DNA of 64,000 bases from Anaerolineales bacterium UBA2395 (GCA_002343775.1 DDSH01000007.1:153603-217602), one strand, 5' to 3'; positions 7,904-17,006 are shown, numbered from the stretch's first letter. Numbers and translations: made by a program. Notes: generated by a model not told the origin, from the letters alone.

Positions 7904-9067
7904 CTATTTCGTGTGGTATCTTCGTCCCCGCCAGGTCACACCTCTACCAGAAATCACCTTCCATGTGGAAGCAAGAATCATCGCAGAAAAGATTCCCGCG
8001 CCGAGAGATGTCGTCATTGCATACCAGGCAGGGATGTGAAAATAAGCCGACGCTTTTACCCGCATCACCAATAGATAGGCGCTCACGATCAGCGCCTCAC
8101 TCAAGACCGCCAGAGCAAATACTCCGCCGCCATTCACCAGCCAAAAAATTCCAGCCAGAATCCAAACGGGCAGCAACAACGCAGCCGCCAAACCCAGCAA
8201 CGCCCCAAATGCTCCCAACAATAGCAAACCGGGGTGAATACTTAGCCCAAGGTATATGTTTTTCGTCCAACCTTCCCAGATCCCTGCGAACGAAGTGTAC
8301 ATCCGTGTGCTCACCACCTGCCCCCCATCGGCTAGAATGAGTCGAAACCCTTTTGACTTCACCAGATGCGCAATTGCCTGATCTTCGGCAATCTTATCTT
8401 TCACGCTTTCATGCCCACCGATGTCATCATAAACGGACCGTTTCACAAAAATAAACTGACCGTTCGAGATGGCGTCTGCCCGCTTGGGGTCGTTCACTTT
8501 TCGGGGCGAGAAGCCCACTGTCAGCGCCGTCATCACGAGCGGCATGATTGTGCGCTCCCAAAATGTGACCAAAATTTGGCTGGTGATCACCGTAAACAGA
8601 TCGGCTCTTATCTCCATCGTTTTGGCATAGACCGAGGAAAGGGCATTCGCTTCGAGGAAGGTATCAGCATCAACAAAGCATAACCATTCGCCGCGCGCCA
8701 CACTTGCAACCTGATACAAGGCATGGGGTTTGCCCGCCCAACCTTCGGGTAAGTCTGAACCGCTGACCGGGATGAGACGAGAGTCGCGGGACGCGATATC
8801 ATTCAATAGAGACAGAGTGGAATCGGTGGAGCGGTCATCTAAAACAATGACTTCAAAATTTGGATAGTCCTGACGAAGAACCGCCTCGACACAACGCCGG
8901 ATGTTGGTCTCTTCGTTGCGAGCCGGGATGCACACCGAAACCAATGGCGCATCGGCGGGCGGCGGCGCAGGCGTGACGACGATATCAAGATGATATTGGT
9001 TGTGAACCCAGTGGATAATGAGCAAACCAAGCAGGAAAAGGAGAGTGGAAAGGATGAAGTAGGTCAT
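7904..9067 (-). CDS. Membrane glycosyltransferase family 2 (CrtQ/HpnB-like)
   Basis: GT-A type inverting glycosyltransferase of 387 residues. An N-terminal membrane helix is followed by the catalytic domain, with VCIPARNEE, the nucleotide-binding DDRSTDST, the metal-binding DADT and a later EDQAIA motif. Three to four membrane helices and a GRGVTWRGRRY tail close the protein. This plan matches hopene-associated and carotenoid (CrtQ-like) glycosyltransferases, but no lipid biosynthesis genes are nearby, so the acceptor is unknown. It sits downstream of sbcC with a repeat-containing 64-base gap. Confidence 0.85.
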   Translation of the reverse strand: MTYFILSTLLFLLGLLIIHWVHNQYHLDIVVTPAPPPADAPLVSVCIPARNEETNIRRCVEAVLRQDYPNFEVIVLDDRSTDSTLSLLNDIASRDSRLIPVSGSDLPEGWAGKPHALYQVASVARGEWLCFVDADTFLEANALSSVYAKTMEIRADLFTVITSQILVTFWERTIMPLVMTALTVGFSPRKVNDPKRADAISNGQFIFVKRSVYDDIGGHESVKDKIAEDQAIAHLVKSKGFRLILADGGQVVSTRMYTSFAGIWEGWTKNIYLGLSIHPGLLLLGAFGALLGLAAALLLPVWILAGIFWLVNGGGVFALAVLSEALIVSAYLLVMRVKASAYFHIPAWYAMTTSLGAGIFSAMILASTWKVISGRGVTWRGRRYHTK

Positions 9068-9075
9068 AGAATCAA

Positions 9076-9103
9076 AGGTCGAAGGTCAAATGTCAAACCT
9101 TCG
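9076..9103. repeat. Short inverted repeat between sbcC and the glycosyltransferase
   Basis: GTCGAAGG and CCTTCGAC form an eight-base inverted repeat around a 12-base spacer; related words (TTGACTTTCGAC) continue to about 9120. It lacks a clear T-tail and may be one copy of a dispersed intergenic repeat. Confidence 0.5.
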
Positions 9104-9131
9104 ACTCTTGACTTTCGACGAACGGGAAATC

Positions 9132-11693
9132 TTACACAACCCGAACAGAACTCCCCCGCTCGGTCTTCTCCACCTCGATCCGATTCGGGAAAGCATCCTT
9201 GAGTTCGTCGAGATGCGTGATGATGAAGATCTTCGAAAAATCATGCTTGACCGCGTTGATGGCTTCCACCAAGCGCTGACGTCCGAGTGCGTCTTGCGAA
9301 CCGAAGCCCTCATCGATAACAAGCGTTTGCAGACGCGCACCTTTTCGTTGAGCAAGGATTTCCGAAAGCGCCAGCCGAATCGCAAAGTTGACACGGAAGG
9401 CTTCGCCGCCTGAGTACATTTCGTAATCGCGCATCCCGGAAGAATCGCTGATCTGAATATCGAGCGTTTCTTTGAGGTCTTCGCGTTTTTTGTCTCGATA
9501 TTCCGCCTGCGTTACAAAACGAATGGACATATGTCCATCGCTCAAACGATCAAGCAGGTCATTGGCTTTTTGCTCGATCTGCGGTAACGCCTGTTCGATC
9601 AGCAATGCCGGAACGCCATCCTTCCCAAAGGCGCGTTCAAGCGTTTTGTGGCGTAGGATGTTCTGGTTGATCTCCTCGCGGCGAGATTGGTAATCTGCCT
9701 TGCGAGCTCTCAGCGTGGCAAGCACCTCCACCCGCTGACGCGCCGCCCCCGCCTCATCGCGGATTCGATTCTCGTCCTCGCGCAGTTCAAATAACTTGCT
9801 CTCCGCTTCCTGAATGTTCGGCGCCCCCGCCTCCGCCTCGGCTAACCTCGCCACAGCCTCGGCAAATGCTTTTTCGTTTGTTTGCACATCCACTTTCCAC
9901 TTTCCATGTTCCCCTCGCAACTCTTCGAGTTCTTTCTCAATTCGATTGTTTGCGTCTTGTGCTCTTTCCAGCCTGCGATGATCGTCCTCGATCTCGCGCA
10001 GTTCGAGTTCTTCCTTGCGCTTCGCGTCGTGTTCAGCAACCTGATAACCAAGTTTGGCTAATTTACTATTTAAACCCTTTAATTCTTTTTGTGCCTCGTT
10101 CGCATACTTTCCATTTTCCAGCAACTTCTCGATCTCTTTCAATCTCTTCGCGCCGGTCTTTTCCCATTCTTTACTCTGCTGCCGAATCGACTCCAATTGC
10201 AGCGTGATCTGTGAAATGGAATTCGACAAGCGCAAACGTTCATTCTCCGCACCCGTCAACTCGGTAACTTGTATCTCGTATCTCTTAACTTGCCCGTCAA
10301 GCTCCTCTGCTTCTTTCTTATTCGCCCGAAACGTATCGCCTTTCGCCTTGCCCTCGGTTTCCAACTGCTTCAACGTGGACTTTCGGTGGCTCTCGCTCAA
10401 TGGCTGACCACACAGTGGACATTCCGCACCTTCGGCAACCTTCAACGCATCGATGCGGTTCTTGAGTTCTTCCATTTCCCTGCGCAGCGACTCGTTCTCC
10501 ACCTTCATCGCCGCCTGCCGCTCACGGGCTTCATTGCGTTTTGCTTCCAACGCAACACGCTCTTTTATCTTCGACTCAACCTCCCCCATCGAAGACTGAG
10601 CCGTCTTTAAATTCTCTTCCAATTCCCCAACCATTTCCAATTGTTCATTAACCACTTCCCACTTTCTACCCAGTTCTCCCCCCTCCTGCTCCAGCCTAGC
10701 CTTCTCCACTTCGATCGCGCGCAGCAACGGCTGACGTTTTTCATCCTGCTCGCGGAATTGAAGCGCGATCTCCTCCCACTTCTCCAACTCCCTGCGAACC
10801 TTCTGCCACGCCTTGAACGCCGCCTCAATGTCCTTTGCGCGGTTCACCAGGTCGGCATAGCCCGCCTGCTCAAATTCCTTATCCGCGATCTTCTTTTCGA
10901 TATTCGCCAGCGCGTCTTGTGACCGCTGTACTTGTGTCTGATAGGAAGCGACGATCTTACGCTGTTCCCCAACCAACGCTGCGTTCTTGCGGATATTCTC
11001 CAGAACGGACTCCTGCGCTTCTCTCGCCGCCGACAATTGCTTCAAAGTCCCCTCAAGTTCGCCCAGCCGACGCCTTCTTTCATCCTCCTCGGTGAGTTCG
11101 GCATCGATCTCCGCAATGCGCCCATCGATCTCGTCCACATCGCTTTCGAGGCCTTTGCGCTTCTCGGCGGTGCGTTCTTTGTACGTATCCCAAACTTCCA
11201 ACCCAAGGATCGCACTTAGAACAGCCTTGCGTTCACTGGCTTTCTTTTGCGTGAATTGATCTGCCTTGCCCTGCAAAAAGAAGGACGCATTGATAAAGGT
11301 CTCGTAATCCAGTTGCAGAGTCTGTTCGATACGTGCCTGCGTATCGCGGGTGGTCTTCTCCGTCAGCGGACGCCACAGGTCACCATCTAAAATCTGAAAC
11401 TCTAAAACCGTACTCTTATTCCTTGGCAACGTCCTCTGCACACGATAGGTATTCCCCTCATAAGTAAACGTCAACGCCACCTCAGCGGACTTCACATCCT
11501 GACTCAGATTAATGACGTCCATCCCTTTGCCGCGCGCCTCACCGAATAACGACCAGGTGAACGCATCCAACAGCGACGATTTCCCCGCGCCATTCTGACC
11601 GGAGATACATGCCAGATCGACCCGGTTGAAATCCAACTCCACCGGGTCACGATACGATAAAAAACCGGAAATGCGCAAATGCAAAGGAATCAT
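9132..11693 (-). CDS. sbcC: SbcC/Rad50-like SMC-family ATPase
   Basis: DNA double-strand-end processing ATPase of 853 residues. An N-terminal Walker A (SGQNGAGKSSLLDAF) and a C-terminal signature (YSGGEAFRVN) with Walker B (LVIDEGFG) are separated by two long coiled coils. The coils meet at a zinc hook, CPLC, near residue 420, the Rad50/SbcC hallmark. Gene and protein length fit the shorter Rad50-like SbcC type. The usual nuclease partner SbcD is not adjacent on either side. Several AT-rich purine tracts inside the coiled-coil coding region (near 9888-9915, 10045-10140 and 10623-10690) differ in composition from the rest. The start overlaps the divergent Thr/Pro-rich gene region. Confidence 0.93.
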   Translation of the reverse strand: MIPLHLRISGFLSYRDPVELDFNRVDLACISGQNGAGKSSLLDAFTWSLFGEARGKGMDVINLSQDVKSAEVALTFTYEGNTYRVQRTLPRNKSTVLEFQILDGDLWRPLTEKTTRDTQARIEQTLQLDYETFINASFFLQGKADQFTQKKASERKAVLSAILGLEVWDTYKERTAEKRKGLESDVDEIDGRIAEIDAELTEEDERRRRLGELEGTLKQLSAAREAQESVLENIRKNAALVGEQRKIVASYQTQVQRSQDALANIEKKIADKEFEQAGYADLVNRAKDIEAAFKAWQKVRRELEKWEEIALQFREQDEKRQPLLRAIEVEKARLEQEGGELGRKWEVVNEQLEMVGELEENLKTAQSSMGEVESKIKERVALEAKRNEARERQAAMKVENESLRREMEELKNRIDALKVAEGAECPLCGQPLSESHRKSTLKQLETEGKAKGDTFRANKKEAEELDGQVKRYEIQVTELTGAENERLRLSNSISQITLQLESIRQQSKEWEKTGAKRLKEIEKLLENGKYANEAQKELKGLNSKLAKLGYQVAEHDAKRKEELELREIEDDHRRLERAQDANNRIEKELEELRGEHGKWKVDVQTNEKAFAEAVARLAEAEAGAPNIQEAESKLFELREDENRIRDEAGAARQRVEVLATLRARKADYQSRREEINQNILRHKTLERAFGKDGVPALLIEQALPQIEQKANDLLDRLSDGHMSIRFVTQAEYRDKKREDLKETLDIQISDSSGMRDYEMYSGGEAFRVNFAIRLALSEILAQRKGARLQTLVIDEGFGSQDALGRQRLVEAINAVKHDFSKIFIITHLDELKDAFPNRIEVEKTERGSSVRVV

Positions 11694-11717
11694 GAAAAGT
11701 TACCCAATCTCATGGAT

Positions 11718-11732
11718 TATAATCGAACCACT
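11718..11732 (+). promoter_or_regulatory. -10 box close to a start codon
   Basis: A perfect TATAAT (11718-11723) lies nine bases before the ATG at 11733, giving a leaderless or nearly leaderless transcript. It is only 25 bases from the divergent sbcC start. Confidence 0.5.
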
Positions 11733-12206
11733 ATGCTGGAAGCCGATACCCCCCGCACACGCCGCCGATTGAGACTTCTCGCGGTCATTATTGCCACGAT
11801 CCCCTGTTATTGCGCAGGATTTATCGCACTCTCGTTTGCTCCCAATTCACGCGCAACCGCCACTCCCACGATCACCGAGACCATCACCACCACGCCTGAG
11901 ACTCCCACACCAAGCGGCACGCCTGTCATACTAACAGGTACGATCACCCCAACCGCCTCTGAAACTCCCACGCCTACACAAACCCATACCCCCACGCTCA
12001 CACTGACGCCCTTCCAACCCAATACCAACACTGTCACGTTCACCTTCACGCCATCCATCACACCGACGTTCACCCCATCCCCCACTTTAACGCCCTCACA
12101 AACACCATCCATCACACCAACCTTTACACCGATCTCCCCATCGCCAACCCAGACCAACACGCCCACTCCCATCACACCATCTCCCACCGCATTCGGCGGC
12201 GGATAA
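11733..12206 (+). CDS. Membrane-anchored Thr/Pro-rich protein
   Basis: Low-complexity protein of 157 residues: a short basic N-terminus, one membrane segment (about residues 16-38), then about 115 residues dominated by T, P and S with irregular TPT, TFTP and TPSP units, ending in GGG. It has no recognisable domain and could be a cell-surface spacer or a glycosylated stalk. Start 11733 is preferred because the -10 box would fall inside the coding region if the upstream ATG at 11712 were used. It ends seven bases before the first M42 gene and may be co-transcribed with it. Confidence 0.55.
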   Translation: MLEADTPRTRRRLRLLAVIIATIPCYCAGFIALSFAPNSRATATPTITETITTTPETPTPSGTPVILTGTITPTASETPTPTQTHTPTLTLTPFQPNTNTVTFTFTPSITPTFTPSPTLTPSQTPSITPTFTPISPSPTQTNTPTPITPSPTAFGGG

Positions 12207-12213
12207 ACAACTC

Positions 12214-13281
12214 ATGAGCGACATCCTACCTTTCCTCAAATCCCTCATTTCCGTTGCAGGGGTATCTGCGCACGAAGCCCCCGTTGCAAACCTGATCAAA
12301 CAAAAGTGGTCGCCACTCGTAGATGAAATCTCCGAAAGCAGGATCGGTTCCATCCACGGGCTGAAGCGCGGCAGCGCCAAAAAGACGCCCCGCCCTTCGG
12401 TGTTGATCGCCACTCACATGGACGCCATCGGTTTGATGGTCTCCCGCATCGTGGATGGATTCCTCTACATCACCAACATCGGCGGGATCGATTCACGCGT
12501 CTTACCCGGGACCCCGGTCATGGTCCACGCTACCGGAAGCGGAGAAGACCTTTACGGTGTGATCGTCATACCGCCTGCCAATCTACTGCCCGATGGCGAA
12601 GGCGGTGGCGTCGTCGGCTTGAAATATCTCTTCGTCGATACAGGACTCACTCCCGCCGAAGTGGCGAAGCGCGTCAAAGTCGGGGATCGCGTCTCCTTTG
12701 CGACAGAACCCACCGAAATGTCCGGCGGATGCGTCAGCGGTCACACCTTGGATAACCGCGCCTCCGTCGCCGCATTGACGATCTGCCTCGAAGAGTTGCG
12801 ATCCAAGGCGCATCTTTGGGATGTGTGGGCAGTGGCTTCGGTGCAGGAAGAAACGTCGCTGGGCGGCGCGCAAACCTCTGCCTTTCAAATTCGTCCCACC
12901 ATCGCTGTCGCCGTGGATATGACCTTCGCCAAAGGCGCGGGCGCGAACGGCTACCAAACCTTCCCGCTTGGCAAAGGCGTGACGTTGGGAATCAGCCCGA
13001 GCATTCACCCATTTTTGTATAAGCGCTTTAAGGAAATTGCCGAACGCGTCGAAATTCCTGTGGCAGACGATCTGATGCCCGAATACTCCTCCACCGACGC
13101 CGACTCCATGCAGTTGGTTGCAGAAGGCATCCCAACGATGGTGCTCAGCATTCCGCAGCGCTACATGCACACGGCGGTTGAGGTGGTGGCGCTCAAAGAT
13201 ATTCAACGCGCCGGGCGTTTGCTGGCTGAATTCATCGCTTCGCTCGAAGCGGACTTCATCGAAAGAATCGTTTGGGATTAA
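12214..13281 (+). CDS. M42 family metallopeptidase, copy 1
   Basis: Dinuclear-metal aminopeptidase of the M42 (TET/PepA-like) family, 355 residues, forming large oligomeric peptide-trimming particles in the known members. Visible metal and catalytic motifs are THMD in ATHMDAIG, LDNR (bridging Asp), the SVQEE catalytic glutamate pair, VDM, and a terminal MHT histidine. The loop after the first metal ligand is longer than in the other two copies. First of three M42 genes in the same direction with gaps of 1-3 bases, so one operon. Substrates cannot be read from the sequence. Confidence 0.9.
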   Translation: MSDILPFLKSLISVAGVSAHEAPVANLIKQKWSPLVDEISESRIGSIHGLKRGSAKKTPRPSVLIATHMDAIGLMVSRIVDGFLYITNIGGIDSRVLPGTPVMVHATGSGEDLYGVIVIPPANLLPDGEGGGVVGLKYLFVDTGLTPAEVAKRVKVGDRVSFATEPTEMSGGCVSGHTLDNRASVAALTICLEELRSKAHLWDVWAVASVQEETSLGGAQTSAFQIRPTIAVAVDMTFAKGAGANGYQTFPLGKGVTLGISPSIHPFLYKRFKEIAERVEIPVADDLMPEYSSTDADSMQLVAEGIPTMVLSIPQRYMHTAVEVVALKDIQRAGRLLAEFIASLEADFIERIVWD

Positions 13282-13282
13282 C

Positions 13283-14329
13283 ATGCTCTCCATCGGACAA
13301 ACGCAAATCAAACTGCTCGAAAAATTATGCAACGCCATGGCGGTCTCCGGCGATGAAGGCGAAGTGCGCCGCATCGTGCTGGAAGAGGTCAAGCCATACG
13401 CGGATGAAGTCAAAGTGGATGCGCTTGGCAGCGTGCTGGTTCGCAAACGCGGCACTGGCAAAAAACCGTTACGCGTCCTGCTGGATGCCCACATGGATGA
13501 GGTCGGCTTCATGATCGTGCGCGATGACGGCGATGGCTTCTATCAATTTGAAACCGTCGGCGGGATCGATGCGCGGCATTTGGTCGGCAAGCAGGTCATT
13601 GTTGGCAAAGATCACGCAATCGGTGTGATCGGCGCCAAACCCATCCACTTGACCAGCGCCGAGGAACGCAAACACACCATCAATGTCGATTCGATGCGCA
13701 TCGATCTTGGACCCGAAGGCAAAGCCAAAATCGGTGACCGCGCCACGTTCGCAACGAAGTTCAAGCGCGTTGGTCCATCGATCATGTCCAAGTCGATTGA
13801 TGACCGGATCGGTGTGGCAATTTTGATCGAACTGCTCAAACATGCGCCGAAGAATATCGAATTGTGTCTGTCATTTAGCGTGCAAGAGGAGATCGGTCTG
13901 CGCGGCGCCCAAGTGGCTGGATACTATTTCGAGCCTGATCTCGCCATCGCTGTCGACTCCACGCCTGCGCGCGACCTGCCTGATTACGAAGGCAGGGAGA
14001 ATTACACCTACAACACAAAACTCGGTTTGGGTCCTGCCATTTACACGGCACATGCGCCGATCATCAGTGATACGCGGCTGGTTAAGTTCCTGGAAGAAGT
14101 TGCCATCAAGAACAAGATCCAGCATCAATTCCGTCAGCCGGGCGGCGGCGGGACGAATGCCGGGACAATCCAGCAAGCCCGTACAGGTGTGCCGGTTGTT
14201 TCGGTCTCGGTGCCGCATCGCTATACCCACTCGCCCATCAGCGTTTCGCGCGTGGACGATTGGAAGAACACGCTGAATTTATTACATACTGCCTTGAAGA
14301 GCATGACCCCCGATCTGATAAAACGATAA
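13283..14329 (+). CDS. M42 family metallopeptidase, copy 2
   Basis: Second M42 aminopeptidase, 348 residues. The start at 13283 follows the previous stop by one base; in-frame codons further upstream lie inside copy 1. Motifs: DAHMDE (first metal His/Asp), SIDDR (bridging Asp), SVQEEIGLRG (catalytic and metal glutamates), AVDST, and YTHS near the end. The spacing is that of canonical M42 enzymes (glutamyl aminopeptidase or deblocking aminopeptidase types). It shares the general fold but has diverged clearly from copies 1 and 3, which suggests different peptide preference rather than a recent duplication. Confidence 0.92.
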   Translation: MLSIGQTQIKLLEKLCNAMAVSGDEGEVRRIVLEEVKPYADEVKVDALGSVLVRKRGTGKKPLRVLLDAHMDEVGFMIVRDDGDGFYQFETVGGIDARHLVGKQVIVGKDHAIGVIGAKPIHLTSAEERKHTINVDSMRIDLGPEGKAKIGDRATFATKFKRVGPSIMSKSIDDRIGVAILIELLKHAPKNIELCLSFSVQEEIGLRGAQVAGYYFEPDLAIAVDSTPARDLPDYEGRENYTYNTKLGLGPAIYTAHAPIISDTRLVKFLEEVAIKNKIQHQFRQPGGGGTNAGTIQQARTGVPVVSVSVPHRYTHSPISVSRVDDWKNTLNLLHTALKSMTPDLIKR

Positions 14330-14332
14330 TCT

Positions 14333-15052
14333 ATGAATGGGTTGATTGCGCTTCTCGGTTCCGGTGAATATCTGCCTGTGATGAACGAGGTGGATGCTTA
14401 TCTGCTCGCCAACTGCGGCGCGGATGGACGCAAGCCGCGTGTAGTCTGTTTGCCAACCGCCGCGGGACAGGAGGGACCGAAAAGCGTCTCGCGTTGGTCA
14501 ACGATGGGCGTGGACCATTTCACCCGTCTGGGCGCAGAGGCGCAAGCCCTGCCTGTCATTGACGCGCAATCCGCCAATGATTTAAATCTGGCCTCTGCGG
14601 TGGAGAATGCGGATCTGATCTACTTCTCCGGCGGAAATCCGAGTTATCTTTATCAGACATTGAAAGACAGTCTGGTGTGGGAAGCGGCTCAAAAAGCATG
14701 GACGCGCGGCGCTGTGTACGCAGGTTGCTCGGCAGGCGCAATGATCCTCGGCTCTGAAATGCCAGATGTACGCGCCATGGGAATTCGTTCAACGGCTGCG
14801 TTTGGGATTCTGCCCATTGCCTCGCTTCTGCCGCATTTCAATAACATGCCCTTGTTCGGTAAGCCGTTGGTTGCCACCCTTCGCCGCCGACTAAGAGATG
14901 GCGAAATGATGATCGGCGTGGATGAAGATACTGCCATCGTTGGCAGGCTCAATGAGTCGTGGACGGTCATGGGCGCATCGAAAGCGCACGTCTTCACGAC
15001 GGACGATATCAAAAGTTATACTGCTGGTGAAAAATTCACTTTGGGAAAATAG
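14333..15052 (+). CDS. S51/cyanophycinase-like hydrolase (class I glutamine amidotransferase fold)
   Basis: Protein of 239 residues in the peptidase S51 superfamily, which includes dipeptidase E and cyanophycinase. The nucleophile elbow GCSAGAM is present, preceded by FSGGNPSYLY, which resembles the family's FSGGDQ loop. A later LLPHFN histidine fits the family pattern. These enzymes act on aspartyl or beta-aspartyl peptides. It is sandwiched between M42 copies 2 and 3 with 3-base gaps, so a joint role in peptide breakdown is likely. Whether it hydrolyses cyanophycin or small peptides is open; no cyanophycin synthetase is in view. Confidence 0.8.
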   Translation: MNGLIALLGSGEYLPVMNEVDAYLLANCGADGRKPRVVCLPTAAGQEGPKSVSRWSTMGVDHFTRLGAEAQALPVIDAQSANDLNLASAVENADLIYFSGGNPSYLYQTLKDSLVWEAAQKAWTRGAVYAGCSAGAMILGSEMPDVRAMGIRSTAAFGILPIASLLPHFNNMPLFGKPLVATLRRRLRDGEMMIGVDEDTAIVGRLNESWTVMGASKAHVFTTDDIKSYTAGEKFTLGK

Positions 15053-15055
15053 CCA

Positions 15056-16057
15056 ATGAAATCATTACTCAAGACCCTCACAGAAACCTATGGACCTTCG
15101 GGATATGAAGATGAGGTCCGCAAAGTAATTTTGAAGGAAGTCAAACCGCTTGCCGACGAAGTGCGTGTGGATGCGCTCGGTAATTTGATCGTGCGCAAAA
15201 AACCCGCCGCAAATGCGAAGAATCCCAAACGCATCATGCTCGCCGCGCACATGGACGAGATCGGCGTCATCGCCAGCCACATCGACCGTAAAGGGTTTGT
15301 GCGTTTCACCAATGTTGGCGGGACGTTCGGCAGATATACGCTCGGAGCGCGCATCCGATTTATGAATGGCGTGACTGGCGTGGTGGGCTTCGACCGCCTA
15401 GAACAGGTGGATCAGGCGCCTGCCATGAGCAAAATGTACATTGACGTGGGAGCAACCAGCAAGGAAAATTGTCCGATCAAAGTGGGCGATGTAGGCGGCT
15501 TCGAACGCTCCTACATGGAGATGGGAGACCGTATCGTTGCCAAGTCATTGGATGATCGCGCCGGAGTGGTTGTATTAATTGAAACATTGCGCTCCGTCAA
15601 GTCCACGCCAAATGACTTGTTTTTTGTTTTCACCACACAAGAGGAAATCGGTGTGCGCGGTGCAGGGACGGCTGCCTATGGTATCGATCCGGAGATCGGC
15701 ATTGCACTCGATGTGACCGGTACAGGGGATACACCCGCTTCGTTGAAAATGTCGATGGAATTGGGAAAGGGGCCCTGCGTGAAGATCCGTGACACGGGCA
15801 TGCTCTCTGACCCGCGGGTCATCGACTGGATGGTCAATACCGCAGAGAAGGCAAAACTCCCTTATCAGCGGGAAGTCCTCCTCGTCGGCAGCACGGATGC
15901 GCGTGCCATCCAGTTGACCCGCGCCGGTGTGATGGCGGGGGCGCTCTCCATCCCGTGCCGATACATCCACTCCGCTTCAGAGATGGTGGATTACAGTGAC
16001 CTGAAAAATTCGGTCAAGTTGCTCACGGCGATGTTGAGCAAGCCGGTTTCGCTTTAA
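15056..16057 (+). CDS. M42 family metallopeptidase, copy 3
   Basis: Third M42 aminopeptidase, 333 residues, with AAHMDEIG, SLDDRAG, TQEEIGVRG, ALDVT and YIHS, all in the expected order. It shares more short motifs with copy 2 than with copy 1 (for example both have VDALG after the N-terminal helix). It ends the four-gene peptidase cluster. Three M42 paralogs interleaved with an S51-type enzyme suggest a peptide-scavenging unit, in keeping with the fermentative, amino-acid-using lifestyle known for many Anaerolineae (inference). Confidence 0.92.
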   Translation: MKSLLKTLTETYGPSGYEDEVRKVILKEVKPLADEVRVDALGNLIVRKKPAANAKNPKRIMLAAHMDEIGVIASHIDRKGFVRFTNVGGTFGRYTLGARIRFMNGVTGVVGFDRLEQVDQAPAMSKMYIDVGATSKENCPIKVGDVGGFERSYMEMGDRIVAKSLDDRAGVVVLIETLRSVKSTPNDLFFVFTTQEEIGVRGAGTAAYGIDPEIGIALDVTGTGDTPASLKMSMELGKGPCVKIRDTGMLSDPRVIDWMVNTAEKAKLPYQREVLLVGSTDARAIQLTRAGVMAGALSIPCRYIHSASEMVDYSDLKNSVKLLTAMLSKPVSL

Positions 16058-16132
16058 TGTAATGTAAGGGCAACCCTTCCGGTGATAGCAAGTCATCTTG
16101 CTTAACCCGGGCGGGTCGCTCTTGCAAATTTA

Positions 16133-16618
16133 ATGGGAAATACCATGGGTGATTACAACCGTTCAACAAAAGAAATTGCGTTCGGGGATGTTCCAGCCAA
16201 CGTCATAAAAAGCGTTCAAACCTATATCGAAAAGCACAACTTGGGCGATATTCTTTCCAGCCCGGTGATGTGCATCGTCTCCACTTCGGAAAAGATCAAA
16301 AAAGGATTATTCGGCGGCGGAGCGGGACCCAGGTTATTGATTCAGACCGTCATCCTCACGGATCGCTGGCTGATCCTCGCCGACAACGTGGACCAGAACG
16401 CGCTGTATATCAAGTCCATGCAGTTGCGGGATATTGCGGTGGAAGATTACGAGAAAAGCCAATTCTATAAAATGATCCCCGATTCGGGCGTGAATATCAA
16501 CGGTCACTTTACAGATGTGAACGAGATCGGAACCATCTTCCTGCCGTTGGGCAAGGATGCGGCAGGAGACAAGTTTAAGTCCGCGTTGATCGAGGCGGCA
16601 CAAAAAGCAAAGTTGTAA
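16133..16618 (+). CDS. Conserved hypothetical protein
   Basis: Soluble protein of 161 residues with no recognised domain. It is strand-rich (VMCIVSTSEKI, LLIQTVILTDRWLILAD), and the pattern of a strand pair followed by VEDYEKSQFYKMIPDSGVNI suggests a PH-like fold of the kind that reads short membrane-associated signals, but this is only an impression. Either ATG at 16133 or at 16145 could start translation; GGGA sits seven bases before the second. It follows the peptidase cluster after 75 bases and ends at a bidirectional terminator. Confidence 0.6.
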   Translation: MGNTMGDYNRSTKEIAFGDVPANVIKSVQTYIEKHNLGDILSSPVMCIVSTSEKIKKGLFGGGAGPRLLIQTVILTDRWLILADNVDQNALYIKSMQLRDIAVEDYEKSQFYKMIPDSGVNINGHFTDVNEIGTIFLPLGKDAAGDKFKSALIEAAQKAKL

Positions 16619-16631
16619 TTAACATAGAAAA

Positions 16632-16662
16632 AAGGCTTGACCGGTTCTGTCAAGCCTTTTGC
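16632..16662. terminator. Bidirectional intrinsic terminator
   Basis: AAGGCTTGAC (16632-16641) pairs with GTCAAGCCTT (16649-16658), with A-runs upstream and Ts downstream, between convergent genes. Confidence 0.88.
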
Positions 16663-16673
16663 TTTCATCTTTC

Positions 16674-16976
16674 TTATTTCTTCTTCGCCTCTTTGGCGGG
16701 TTCTTCTTCCTTCGCCTCTTCCTTCTTCCCCATCATCGACATCAGCATTGCCGCGCCAGCACCGAGGGCAAATGTACCCATCGAAGCGGGACTGGAGTAA
16801 TTGGTCAACCCAACCAGCAAACCGAAGAACCCAACCGCGAGCGCGATCTGAACCTGCCACACAGCAGACTTGTAGGCGTCCAATGTGAAACGGGCGACGG
16901 CAAAGCCCAAGAGGACGAATCCCAATGCGCGGATCACAAATCCGATCACCGAAAGAACTTCTGTAAACGTACCCAT
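16674..16976 (-). CDS. Small two-helix membrane protein with charged tail
   Basis: A 100-residue protein with hydrophobic segments at about 5-30 and 40-60, a third weaker one around 65-82 (SPASMGTFALGAGAAML), and a strongly charged Lys/Glu tail of about 20 residues. No family recognised. It follows the DUF456-like gene on the same strand after 30 bases, with a GGAGAAA ribosome binding site just before the ATG, so the pair may form a unit. Confidence 0.6.
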   Translation of the reverse strand: MGTFTEVLSVIGFVIRALGFVLLGFAVARFTLDAYKSAVWQVQIALAVGFFGLLVGLTNYSSPASMGTFALGAGAAMLMSMMGKKEEAKEEEPAKEAKKK

Positions 16977-17006
16977 TGTTTCTCCTTTTTCAATAGACCA
17001 AGCTCA

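Noticed and set aside
11807..12187. Gly/Val-rich open frame opposite the Thr/Pro-rich gene
   Set aside because: It is the complement of the Thr/Pro repeats; the plus strand has a membrane segment and a -10 box, the minus strand has none.
12583..13512. Long antisense frame across two M42 genes
   Set aside because: The M42 active-site motifs and tight gene spacing fix the plus strand as coding.
14333..15052. Cyanophycinase with a cyanophycin system
   Set aside because: The S51-like fold is clear but no cyanophycin synthetase or other related gene is in the window, so the specific name is not used.
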